Shown: in pieces, positions 8,836 through 19,183 of the stretch | Numbering within the stretch: the stretch's first letter is position 1 | Layout: the number at the start of each line of letters is the position of its first letter | Assembly: GCA_029834535.1 (NCBI GenBank) | Contig: JAQMWT010000034.1 | Location: forward strand, 124,001 to 188,000 | DNA: 64,000 bases | Source: Chrysophaeum taylorii | Taxonomy: Eukaryota; Sar; Pelagophyceae; Pelagomonadales; Pelagomonadaceae | Direction: 5' to 3' | Program-made: the position numbers and the translations under genes | The notes under the pieces: generated by a model | Seen by the model: the letters and a program-made list of their open reading frames with translations, nothing else | Told to the model about the DNA's origin: nothing | The model's database searches: none

Positions 8836-11800
8836 GATATGGCGAGCAGCTTCCTGGCGCGAAAGAGTCAGAAATTGAGGATCACCAAAAAAAAAGCGGC
8901 GGGGTATCCGCGATGTCATCGTATCGCAGGTGAGGCAAAAATGATAGAGAGAAAGATGGAACCAATTTAGGCAAAGAAGATGTTCAGACTTGGTTCGGAG
9001 GCGGTGCCGCCATGACTGCCGTCGGACACCCATGATAGTACACCCATTATAGTAAGTAAGTCCACGAGGACGCGGGCATCTAAAAATAACAAAAAAACGA
9101 AGGAACATCCAACTATCTGATGTCGTCATACACAAGGTCGTCGTAGACCGCATCTAACTAAACGCGAGCCTGTGACCTGCGCCTTTTGCTTCTGTCTTAT
9201 ACGCGCCCCATGTGGCATACTCGTTGGCAGTTTCATGAGCAGATGCTGGGGAGCTTGCACTGATGCGGATGCTAGTAGTTTGGGTTTCTGAAGATATCGT
9301 ATTTGATGATGGATAAGGAAGCTCACGGACACTTCTCGCCCGCGTTTGCTGGCCTTCCGCCTCCGCTGGTCATCTGCGTCCGCGTGTTAGCTGCGTCTGC
9401 TCGTGGCGGGGCTAACAACATCATCCTTAGCGTGACGGCATCTGCTATGGAGCTGTGTCTACGGCCCGTCCGTATCCGCTCAGGCTGGGATTCCGCTGCC
9501 TAAACGCACTCGAGGGACGTCCTTGCCTTGCGTCTAGCTGTGTCTGCGTCTGTAGTCTGTCCGCGTCTAAGGCACGTCAGCGCCTGCGGTGCTCCGAGAC
9601 TGCAGGAGAAACCATCCATACCGCTCTTGCCACAAAGCGCCCAATGATGCAATTATGCCCTTGTGTGTTTCATCGAGAGTCTGTTTATCTTGCATGGAAC
9701 GCAACATTGAAGCCCGCCGATAAGGGAAAGCCAGGACAGGCTCGAGCGGTGTGGGGCTCATGGCTCAAGGCTGCGACATGGACAGGTATCAGGCGGTGAC
9801 GACAAGGAATGGAGGCAGCAACAACAAGGGCGAGCACGAGGCAGAGAGAGCGGCCGAGGAGTAGATGTATGAGGGGCGTCAGCATTGGCAGAGCGAAAGA
9901 ACGGACTTCCAGCGAAGGTGCGATTACTACGGGCAATCTGTTGTCTTCGGCGCCGAACTCTTGATCATCGACCTCTATGTCTTACGAAGGAATGTCGTGC
10001 TCACCCAGTGGTGTTGGGAGTCTCCTTGAGCAGCAGCGCCCAAAGTCCGTCGTAGTCGATTCCGCCGTCGATTTTCTTCCATGGGGATTATGTGTTTGAT
10101 GATAACACAAAGCAATTTGGTCTGGCGCAACGGCGAAACAGCATCTTAGTTAGCTTCGTGAACTTGAAGACGAACACGCTCCTTCTCGTAAGCTTCGGTG
10201 ATCTGTGCGCAGCAACCTTGCTCCAAAACAGCATGGTTGCTTTCAAGTATTCGTCGCGTATAGCGGAGTTTGCATTCATCTTTGTCAGATCGAGATGCTT
10301 GCCGCAAACTCCATCGCGGACGGTGAACTGCGGGTATGCTTTCGTGGTCTTCCGGAACTTGGCCAGTTCGATTCAAGCGTCGTGTTTCTGCGCAGCGTGG
10401 CAACTGGCTCATCTCATTCTTCGCCGTCATCACCGAGGTCGAGAAGTTCGCCAACAGAGTCGGCGGCGGCGGCGGCATTACGACGTTTCTTTTTGTAGCG
10501 CAAAAGTTGCGTGGGTTCTGACTACTGAAACGAAGCGATACTCTCTGCTGTTTCTTTCCAAGCTGCTTCAAACGTGTGACAGTCGCGAGTCTGGCCTGTG
10601 CCAGCGGCGGGGTTTGTCGAGAGCTTGAGCGTTGTATTCAACAGTATCAAAATCATTGCCGCTTTTGCTGGCACGCGGAGCAGGCGGCGCTGCTTCAGCT
10701 CACAGACAAGCAACAGGTGGGAAGTTATAAATAGTGTGGACAACATCATCATCGCAGAGCACTTCATGTTGTGATTCGAGCCAGCGCCCGCATACTGTTT
10801 TGGGACACGCAACTCCCGTTTCTCAAGCGACGCGCGAGCGACTTGTTGCGACGAAACACGTACACTCGCTCCAGTCAGCCATGGAACGTCGGCTTGGGAC
10901 TGGAGAGTGACTATCATGGGTGGCTGTATAGCCGCGTCGAGCTGCGAGTTGATGTGCCACTCGAAGTTGTTGAATGAATGAAGAACCGAGCTGAAGAACA
11001 TCATCCTCGTTATTGACGTTCCAGGACGCGGCAGCCTACCTCAACAACAAACGGCACGATTTCTCAAAGACCGCGTCGATTCACTGTCCAAGCACGCTGT
11101 TCTTTTTTACAGAATCGTAGTCGGCACTCCAGCGGTTTACATCGCCGACAGTACCTCCAACCTCCTTGCCCTTGGGGACGCCGAGCCTGTTTCGTTCAGC
11201 CCGAAGCTCGCAAGTATGAGCGAGCGACCACCGGTGAAAGAATGACGCAAACTCTCGGTTCTTCTTGTTTAGGGCGTTGACGTCCGTTTCTTTCGACTAC
11301 TTCGTCCCGATGGCCATTCCCCACAGAACAACTGTTTGTCATGTGTAATTCGGACTTAAGACTGAATATTTTTTTACGACATCACCGCTTGACCGTCAAG
11401 AGCTGCGTGTGCAATACTGTCGAGTCGCTGTCCGGATTGCGCGAGTGTTTCGTTGCAAATGTCGGCAGCGTCGACAGCAGCATCATTCTTGGCCGAGACC
11501 TCGAATTCTATCACAATTTGGGCGCTCATAAAAATCAGCTGCTCGGGGCCGACGTCCATTAAGTTTGTTTTTCCTCGGTCGAGATTGTGCGAGCGTCCTA
11601 AAATTGGCTTTTCTCCTAAGCGCCAACAAGGACATACGAGGTTGTGCACTCGTACGTGCACTTGTAATCTGTCTTCCACCCATCCTCCGAGTTTCAGATG
11701 TTCAAAACCCGTCACCCGTTCCGCATCGAGCTTTTGACAGAGGTCGAGCTGCCGCTCTTCGTCATAAATCACAAGTGCCAGGCGATTCAGGTGAAGCGAC

Positions 11801-12719
11801 ACAAGGCACAGCACTCTCCCGGGTCGATGTTGAGGACGAAACTCCACGAGGTCCCCCAAATTATACGGCCGAAGCTCGCTGGCGCACACCATCACGTACG
11901 TGACAGCCTGGGAAAGAAAGGACAAGCCCGGAATCAGCTGTTTTTTAGCGGCTCTTTCGTGCACATGGAGTCACTTCGCCGTCAACGATCCCCGATCGCG
12001 AGAACGGCGACTTGCCTTGAATATTTTTTCGTAGATGGCCGGCAGCTTGTTGCCGCCCGGCAGGATGCGGATCGTTTGAAACGCGACGCTCTCCTCTGAA
12101 ACGCTGCCGCTGGTGGACATGCAGGCCACATGACCCTTCGCCACTTTGAGGAACGCCTCAACTTTGTCGCGAGACTAGCCAGCCATCTCTTCGACGTCAA
12201 CCTCAGAGCCATCCACTTCGCACAGTTTCATCGGTAGCGTGCCGATTCTCGATAGGCGTTAAAGCCGAGCCTTCTGACGCTCGTTGTTGAATGACGAAAG
12301 TGCCGATCCTGTGGTCGGTCGTCTCCGCGCGGCAAATTCCACCTTTGAAAGTGCCAATTGTTGACACCTCTTACTGCTCCGTTGCATCTTCCCTCGCACA
12401 GAGATCAGTAGGTACCAACGCGACAAAATTGTTATCAATATACATGTCCGCTAGTTGAAAAAATCGTATTTAAGTTGCCGAAGTCTACGAAGAGTATGAC
12501 CTCGACAACGATACCGTTGCCCTTCACCACTACTCTGACTTAGGCGACCATGACGATCCCAGTGTCTTTGTTGATCTCACCAAGCTTTTGGGTGACTGCG
12601 TCTTGCGACCTAACTCACTACTAATAACTATGGGGTAGTAGTAGTTCAGCCCAGTGCAAGGGGCGTAGGCTGATCCCAGCGCCGTGGCGCGTGGGACTAG
12701 GGTCACTGGGAAACGAGAC

Positions 12720-12945
12720 GAGGGGCGCTGCAAGGAGCTTTGCGGTAGATTCGATGCCTGTCGAAATGCGACGCGGTGACTGCGATTCGACCAACAACTA
12801 TCTTGTCGTTAACTTTTCTCTCTGCGTCCCCCGGCCATAACCCGTTCCGCTGCGAACGTCCCGGCTTGCAACCGGCCAGCCCGGGAGGCGAACAGGTGCC
12901 CACCCACGCCGGGAGGATGGACGCCCTCGCAAGGCGCAAGTTGCG
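12720..12945 (-). repeat. Short repeat family B, diverged partial copy
   Basis: Aligns by eye with 14050-14225: both contain a GCGACG...CCCCCGGCCATA segment, a CGAACGT(C/T)CCGGCT box, CCCGGGAGGCGAA and GCCCTCGCAAGGC. Spacing is conserved although many bases differ, so this is an older copy. Confidence 0.7.
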
Positions 12946-13449
12946 TCTTGCGACCAGAGTACAAAAAACGCTTATGGGCGCAGTTTCACTCGCCTGAAAG
13001 AACGTATGGACTGTCCTACTGCACCTTCAGACTCGCAAACGCTTGATTTGAAATCGAACACCGGCATTCGACCCAGACCTCGCGCACTCTGCCGTCATCG
13101 ACTTGGTACTCCGGCCCCGAGATGCTCACTGCATCTTTCTCTATACCGCTCGGGAGCTTGTGCTTTGGTTGGTGCTCAACGATCACGCCTGCCATTTTTT
13201 TGAAGGTCAGCAGCAGTCTCAACCTGCCATCATGATCCAGGCATGTCCAGAAAACTGGTACCCGAAATGTCGTTCAAACGTCCTCGAAACGAGTTTCCTC
13301 TGCGCAGCACCTCCTGAACCCCCGCGCTGCCCTCCCTCCCGATGCAGACCGCTTCTTGCTCACTGCGTTGCTCGTGTCGATCTCCGGAGACGCGGCGGCT
13401 CCCACGCCTCCGCAGTCCGTGGGCGTCTGCGTCTTCTGGGTGCCAGCAT

Positions 13450-13620
13450 CCGCCAATTGTCTGCATGCGCTGGCTATTTGTATCCGCTGGCTATCTGCTT
13501 CCGCCGGCTATCCGCGCGTGCTGGTAATCGGCATCCCCTGGCAATCCGCACCTGCTGGCATAGTCCACATCCGCTGGTTGCTGTAGCTGTCCGCATCCGT
13601 GGCCTATCCGCGCGTTCGTT
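13450..13620. repeat. Degenerate minisatellite around TATCCGCTGGC
   Basis: Repeated TATCCGC/CTGGCTAT/CATCCGC blocks in irregular 15-25 bp steps. Similar TCTGCGTCCGC-type blocks occur at 9345-9580. Confidence 0.6.
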
Positions 13621-13916
13621 GGTCCCTTGGTCGTCGCAGATACTTGCGGTCACGGTCCAGATCCGCGCGTCGGAGCGGTCATGAACCGCGTCCGTCGTGA
13701 GCTTTCTTAGACGCGGAGGCTGCGGATGATCGCGGGTCGCTTCTGATAGGTGCCGCTGGAGGGCGATGAGCCCGATGATTATGACAATGCTGCAGCGGAC
13801 TTTTGTCTTGTTCGCGGTCGTCGTGGTCCTGCTATGCCTCGTGGACTCGTGTGCGCCAGGTTACAATGAGATATGATGATGACTGGTCCTGTTGGAACAT
13901 ATACAAAAGGTGGATG

Positions 13917-14225
13917 CTAACTAACTAACTTCAGACCTCTCCCGAGCATGGGAGCCAGGCCGGACCGACAGGTGCCAGTCCGGAATCACGGGCCTGTAGA
14001 CGAGGAGCGCCGAAAGGTCGGTCGGCGGAGAGTGACCATCAAGCTTGTCGCCATGCGACGAGGAGACCGCGATGTGACTGACAACCAACTCGTCGATAAC
14101 CTTCCGTCTTCGCCCCCCGGCCATACCTCGTCCCACTGCGAACGTTCCGGCTGCCAACCGGCCCGCCCGGGAGGCGAATAGGTGCCAACCTACGCCGGGA
14201 GGGCGGATGCCCTCGCAAGGCTCAG
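13917..14225 (-). repeat. Short repeat family B, copy with (TTAG)n tail
   Basis: A ~300-bp repeat. Its first 230 bp (from ACTAACTAACTTCAGACCTC) are almost identical to 52382-52615, differing in only a few bases. On the minus strand it ends in (GTTA)n, like the LINE relic at the window start, which suggests a retroposed 3' end or SINE. Related older copies lie at 12720-12945 and 22490-22760. Confidence 0.8.
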
Positions 14226-14402
14226 GATTCATGAGGCACCGTCCTCCATCGCAACCGCAGTCGGCGCAGGGTGGATGCCGTGATGTGGAACCTCCATTAT
14301 TCGACGCCCGTTTGGACTTCCGGGTCGCGGGCTAAACAAGAAAACTTTGGTTTCGGCGATGAGTCGATTGTCTTGGTTCCTTGAGCGGTTCGGCATAAGG
14401 TG

Positions 14403-14500
14403 TGTGTCTTTAAAGGTCGACTGCTAAGAGGGGGGTGTGTGTGTGGTGCATGAAGGATGTGGGTGGTTTTGGTGTGTGTCTTTAAATGTCGACAGCTTTT
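14403..14500 (-). mobile_element. Retroelement 'A' tail fragment
   Basis: Contains GTCGACTGCTAAGAGGGGGG, the GTGTGTG stretch and GCATGAAGGATGTGGGTGG, as at the 3' end of the copy at 33.6 kb. A second GTGTCTTTAAATGTCGACAGC follows directly, so two fragments may be fused. Confidence 0.7.
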
Positions 14501-14784
14501 GGTGTGTGTCAATTCAGCCAATTCAGCCGTCGCCGGTTCCCATCCCAAAATGCACATTATATGTACACGTAATAAATCGGAATAATGTTATTACTCCTTT
14601 CCAATTCGGCGCAGGGGTTCGCCCTCTGTTGATGATATATCATCATAGGAGGTACGATGCCGAGCTAAAATATATCGCATCATATTTTCTGAGTCAGTAC
14701 TTCGCACGATATGCACCGTTGGGAGCAAGCAAGAAATCCTTAATATTAATACGCTGCATGCCGGCGCGTCCCCGTAGAGGAAAG

Positions 14785-16640
14785 ATGTCAACCGATACAG
14801 ACTCCGGGAACGGTCAAAGTTCAACAGGGGGAAAAAAAAACGCCGCGACAATTAAGCGCGCATGGCACCAAGACGCCTTCCAAGTCGTTATCGATAGTGG
14901 AGTTGCTCCTGAGCCGTCGCTTCTCAGTCAGGCAGCGCTTTCACGTGCACGACGAATTTGGTCACGCGGTTTTCATCATTGGGACGTTCCTTCTGCTGAT
15001 GTGGCTTCACATCGACGTTCGCGGCAGTGTCGTCGACGCCGCGAATCAATCATGTTCGTAGGTTCGGCACGCGTTCGAACTCGAGCACGCCGTCGAGGAG
15101 GAGCTGACAATCAAGCCGTTTGGCGATCACTCGCGGACCTACTACGACGTAGGGGACGCCAAGGAATTTTGGAAGTGGATCGAAGACGGGCTGCTTCCGA
15201 CAGTCGTGACGCACGAAGACGCGATCGGCAACACCCTCCCGCGCGAGGAGTGGAGATACTTTGTCGAGTACAATCGCGTTATCGGCGGCATCCGTATTTA
15301 TCAGAAGCGCAGCGAGAAGAGGGAGTGCCACTACAAAAAGGTTAAACAGTTTTATGACGCCTGCCACCCTGTCCACGCTCTCGACAAGAGCAGCTTTGGT
15401 TACCCGGATTGTTCTTCGGAGGAATTCCAAGACGCGCTCGACGACCGGGATCTCGAACACAATCTCGCGGTATGGTCGACGTCGCAAACGACAAAGCGTT
15501 TTCAATCAACAGGCGCACCGGGTGTTTCGAGATGTGGGTTGATCTCCTCGACACAGACGACGTCGTCGGCGCGCGACTTGATTACCTCAAGGAGAGACGT
15601 TTCGTCGACAAACAGACGAAGAGCGTCACGATCGAACTGCTTCTGCTAAACGCGCAGACAGACCCGTTGCTCTGCCGCGCCTTCTTGGAATTAAAGTTCG
15701 ATCGCGTCGGTCGCATCACGCCCCTCGAGGATATCGAGACGGTACCGGTCGATCCATATCATTCTGACCTCGAGCTCAAGGTATTCAAGGTATTTTCCTC
15801 CAAGGCGCGTACGTTACCGCGATTCTCCACTTCCTCTACATCGAGGCGAAAGGGCTCTGGGAGAGTTGGACAACGAGCGAGTCAGTTGGTCAGGCAGTGT
15901 ATGCGCATTTCGGTTGCTTGGGCAGCTGGATTGTGGCCTGGCCAACATTAGCCCGGGCGTGACGATAACCTGCTCGCGGACGAGTTTCATCTTAAATCTT
16001 CGCGAAGTGCGCCGCGGGCTCCGCAGGCTCGTCCGTCCCGACGGAGATATCCAGAGTATGGCGATAGCGACGAGTGGTCCAAGGACCGCGAGGATGTCGC
16101 CCACTTCGAGTCGCGCGTTGGCGTTGCCATAACCGACATGTTTCTGCTTCGGCGCGTCTCGGTAATGTCGCTCTATCTTTTGATTTCCCGACTCTTCGAG
16201 GTGGTGAGCGAGCGAGAAATTTTCGTCTGATGTGTTTACCTGTAGGCGTGGGATGGGATTCCGGGGTACGAGTCCGTATCGACGACGCTCGAGGTTGCAA
16301 AAGGGAGGTTGTTGTTCTTCGGCGGCGTTATATTTGGGTGCCTCGTCCTCGTCTTTGCGGGAGGCGGCATGCTGGCATTCGGGCAACAACTTCACGAGTT
16401 CCACACGTACTCCAACTCGATTGTCTCGACCCTTATCGTCATCACGACGGGCGACGCCGACCTGTACGAGAAGCAGCACATCGTCGATCCGTTTCTCGCC
16501 AACGTATGGCACTGGCTGCGCTCGCTTGCGTCCTCTATACCTCGCGCGCACGAACTTGCTTCTTGCCGTGCTCGTGCAGTCTTACAGCGACATTGCTCGC
16601 ACGCAAGGCGAAGCGCGGCGACCGCGCTTGACGATCGCGC
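14785..16640 (+). pseudogene. Broken polycystin (PKD2/TRPP)-type cation channel gene
   Basis: Order and spacing match a PKD2-family channel, but at least five frame changes and an in-frame TAG (15059-15061) break it. Visible pieces: S1 (AVFIIGTFLLLMWLHIDV, about 14960-15015); the polycystin ectodomain (EFWKWIEDGLLP, IGNTLPREEW, YNRVIGGIRIYQKR at 15155-15320); FEMWVDLLDTDDV and KQTKSVTIELLLLN after a frame change near 15480; S2 (GAYVTAILHFLYIEAKG) near 15800 in a third frame; S3-S4-like sequence near 16060-16210; S5 and pore (FFGGVIFGCLVLVFAGGGM, STLIVITTGDADL) at 16310-16480; S6 (RTNLLLAVLVQSYSDI) near 16550 in yet another frame. Such channels conduct Ca2+ and often sit on flagella. Spliceable introns do not explain the shifts. 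Coordinates are approximate. Confidence 0.8.
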
Positions 16641-17005
16641 TGACGAGCGTGGGAAATTTCTTCCGGCGCGCGACCGCGTCGACGACGAAGAAGAAGAAGA
16701 AGACGAGGAGGAAGCCGGAGAGCACCGTCGCCGTGCTCGGGTACCTCCTCCGGGCACCGTCGTCTGATCGCGGTCCGAAAGAAGGGGCGAGTACACTCTG
16801 CTTTAATAACACCCGAGGAGGAGGAGGAGGAGGAGGAGGAAGACGAAGAAGAAGAAGCCGCCGAATCTTCATCTTCTCAGAGCCGCCGGCGGCGGCGGCG
16901 GCGCGAGGTGGCAGATTCACGAGCGCAGAACAACGAAGACGCGAGCACAGTCATCACGATGATCCAAACACCATCATCGCACGACGTCGACGTGAGGAAT
17001 TAGTA

Positions 17006-17782
17006 TTAGTTAACTCCTCTAAGATGCGCGCGCTTTGCGTAGGCGTCCGCGAGGAAGGTCGCAAGTACAGAAAACTCCTCGGTCGCGTGGCGGTAGGTCG
17101 CTCGTCCGAGGTCAAACAAGCTCTCCCGGCCGTCGACGACCCTCGCGGCAAACGCGCGGACGGCGCGGGTGTTTGCGACGGCCTTGACGAGGCCCCTGCA
17201 GAGTCGGAGGCGACTGTCGTGCGGGAGGTCGATGTCGCCGAGCCAGAATCTCGAGCGTAGCTCGAAGCCGTCGGGGGTCGGAACCGGATAATGGACGAAG
17301 TGGCCCACGTCGAGCCAGCCGAGGAAAGCGTCCTTGACCCCCACGCGCGCGCAGAGCGCGAAGGCGTCGCCGGGGGGATCCCGGAACTGGATCCGGAGGG
17401 TCATGGGTTTCGAGCCGCGGTCAGCGCCGAGAGCTTCTTTCACGAAATGAATCTCGCCCGAGACGGTCGCCTTGCCCTCGTACCACCCATCGCTCCAGTG
17501 GCACTCGAAATGGTCGCCCGGGTGCCATCGGCGGTACTCGGCCGAGCCCTTGCAGCCCTCGCAGAACCACCACCGCAGCATATCGAGCGAGCAGCCAGGA
17601 AAGGAGACGGAACAGCTCACGAACATTTGGCCGGACTCGTCCTCGCCCACGCCCGTGGCTTCGTCGACCATTGCAGATTTCATGCGCTCGAGGGGCACGA
17701 ACGGTATCGACCCGGGCACCCTCTGCGTGCCGCGGACGGCGGCGAGGGCCTCCTTTGACGCCGCGATCTCCTCCTCGCTCAT
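17006..17782 (-). CDS. DAPG/phloretin hydrolase (PhlG)-family metal-dependent C-C hydrolase
   Basis: 258 aa. The family cleaves carbon-carbon bonds in acylated phloroglucinols (2,4-diacetylphloroglucinol, phloretin) with a zinc ion held by His, Glu, His, His. Candidate ligands are visible in the right order: H87 or H91 in YRRWHPGDHFECHW, E116 in IHFVKEALG, H161 or H164 in VGHFVHYP, and H232 in YRHATEEFSVLATFL, with the usual WWF near 71-73. The first 30 residues are a weak leader. It starts 36 bp from the divergent decarboxylase gene. The real substrate in an alga is unknown; an acyl-phenolic compound is a guess. Confidence 0.7.
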   Translation of the reverse strand: MSEEEIAASKEALAAVRGTQRVPGSIPFVPLERMKSAMVDEATGVGEDESGQMFVSCSVSFPGCSLDMLRWWFCEGCKGSAEYRRWHPGDHFECHWSDGWYEGKATVSGEIHFVKEALGADRGSKPMTLRIQFRDPPGDAFALCARVGVKDAFLGWLDVGHFVHYPVPTPDGFELRSRFWLGDIDLPHDSRLRLCRGLVKAVANTRAVRAFAARVVDGRESLFDLGRATYRHATEEFSVLATFLADAYAKRAHLRGVN

Positions 17783-17818
17783 ATCACCGAAATATTATCC
17801 GTTGATACACACAACCCG
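17783..17818. promoter_or_regulatory. Very short bidirectional promoter region
   Basis: Only 36 bp separate the start codons of the PhlG-like gene (minus) and the decarboxylase gene (plus). If the decarboxylase instead starts at M16 (17864), the spacer is 81 bp. 5' leaders must be tiny or overlap the opposite gene. The sequence is AT-rich relative to its flanks; I see no clear TATA box. Confidence 0.5.
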
Positions 17819-19183
17819 ATGATTTGTGAGTTGTTGTTGTTGGTGGTGGCGGAGGCGGTGCGGATGGGGGGTCATCGCGAGGAGCTGCGATTTTTGAGTC
17901 CCTCGCAGACCGCGGCCGTGCGCGATGAGTTCGGGACGCCGTGCTACGTGTACGACGCGAAGAGTCTGCGGCTTCGCGCCGAAGAAGCTCTAGCGTTTCC
18001 AAACGCCTTCGGGCTGACGGTCCGGTACGCGATGAAGGCGTGCCCGAACGGCGCGATTCTGAAGCTGTTCGACTCGATGGGCCTGGAGTTCGATGCGTCG
18101 TCGACGCACGAAGCACAGCGCGCCGTTCGTTTGGGTATCGAACCGTCGAAGATTAGTCTTTCGACGCAGCAACTAGACGACGACGGATTTAAGGATCTCG
18201 TTAAGCTCGGCGTCGAGGTCAACGCGTGCTCGCTTTCGCAGCTCGAGAAGTTCGGGAAAGCGTTTCCGGGGGGACGCGTCGGGATCCGGTTCAACCCCGG
18301 CCTGGGGAGCGGGGGAAACGAGAAGACGAACGTGGGCGGACCGGGTTCTTCTTTTGGAATATGGCACGGCGAATTCGACGCCGTCGTGGACGTGGCGGCG
18401 CAGCACGGGCTCGCGATCGAGCGCGTCCACACCCACATCGGCTCGGGGAGCGACCCGGAAGTGTGGCAGCGCGTCGCGAAACTATCGCTCGGCCTATGCG
18501 AACGCCTCGGCCCCTCCGTCTCCAAGCTCAACCTCGGTGGCGGCTACAAGGTCGGTCGCATGAGTTACGAAACATCGACCGACCTCCAGCGCATCGGCGA
18601 GCCGGTGAGGGACGAGGTCGCCGCCTTTGCCGAACGTACGGGTACGCGACTTCGTCTCGAAATCGAACCCGGAACATTTCTCGTCGCGAACGCCGGCTCC
18701 CTCGTGTGTACGGTCCAGGACGTCGTCTCCACCCGGCGCAACACCGATGCGGGCCGGGACTTTTTGAAGCTCGACTGTGGTATGACGGACATCCTTCGAC
18801 CCTCGCTCTACGGGTCCCAACACCCGATAGTCGTCGTACCGACCGACGACGACCGCCGCAATACCGCCGCCGCCCGAGACGACACGGATTACGTCGTCGT
18901 CGGACACTGCTGCGAGTCGGGCGATCTTCTCACGCCGGCCCCGGACCAGCCCGACGTCCTGGCCGAGCGCACGACTGCCCGAGCAACACCCGGGGATCTC
19001 GCCGTAATAGAGTCCGTCGGCGCCTACTGCTCCGCCATGGCTGCCAAGGGCTACAACTCCTTTCCCGAACCCCCCGAGGTCCTCCTCAACTCGGACGGTC
19101 ACTTTCACCTCATTCGACGCCGCTCCACTCTCGACCAGCTCACCCAAAACGAGCTTCTCCCAGAACCCGCCGCACTCCTCTGA
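17819..19183 (+). CDS. Diaminopimelate-decarboxylase-family PLP enzyme (fold type III)
   Basis: 454 aa. The PLP Schiff-base lysine is K73 in RYAMKACPN. Other family landmarks: HTHIGSG (204-210) stacking on the cofactor, GGGYK (239-243) and EPG (283-285) for phosphate binding, CCESGD (364-369), which supplies the active-site Cys across the dimer, and GAYCSAMAAKGYNSF (401-415) with Y412. CESGD favours meso-diaminopimelate decarboxylase, last step of lysine synthesis, over ornithine decarboxylase, but diaminopimelate enzymes usually have GAYG.M, here GAYCSAM, so a related amino-acid decarboxylase is possible. M1 gives a hydrophobic leader (ICELLLLVVAEAV); M16 would remove it. Lysine synthesis would be plastidial. 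Confidence 0.78.
   Translation: MICELLLLVVAEAVRMGGHREELRFLSPSQTAAVRDEFGTPCYVYDAKSLRLRAEEALAFPNAFGLTVRYAMKACPNGAILKLFDSMGLEFDASSTHEAQRAVRLGIEPSKISLSTQQLDDDGFKDLVKLGVEVNACSLSQLEKFGKAFPGGRVGIRFNPGLGSGGNEKTNVGGPGSSFGIWHGEFDAVVDVAAQHGLAIERVHTHIGSGSDPEVWQRVAKLSLGLCERLGPSVSKLNLGGGYKVGRMSYETSTDLQRIGEPVRDEVAAFAERTGTRLRLEIEPGTFLVANAGSLVCTVQDVVSTRRNTDAGRDFLKLDCGMTDILRPSLYGSQHPIVVVPTDDDRRNTAAARDDTDYVVVGHCCESGDLLTPAPDQPDVLAERTTARATPGDLAVIESVGAYCSAMAAKGYNSFPEPPEVLLNSDGHFHLIRRRSTLDQLTQNELLPEPAALL

Larger units (their letters stand above)
8836..13916. other. Five kilobases without a defensible gene
   Basis: ORFs here are short, start and stop without consistent codon bias, and match nothing I recognise. The longest are a 196-residue minus-strand frame at 11374-11964 and a 160-residue minus-strand frame at 10522-11004. 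Both lie in sequence of lower GC than the real genes and may be remnants of old mobile DNA or a decayed gene. A fragment of the short repeat 'B' lies at 12720-12945 and a degenerate minisatellite at 13450-13620. Confidence 0.55.

Noticed and set aside
11374-11964. 196-aa minus-strand ORF as a gene
   Set aside because: No recognisable motif, lower GC, and equally long ORFs on the other strand; kept only as a note on the decayed interval.
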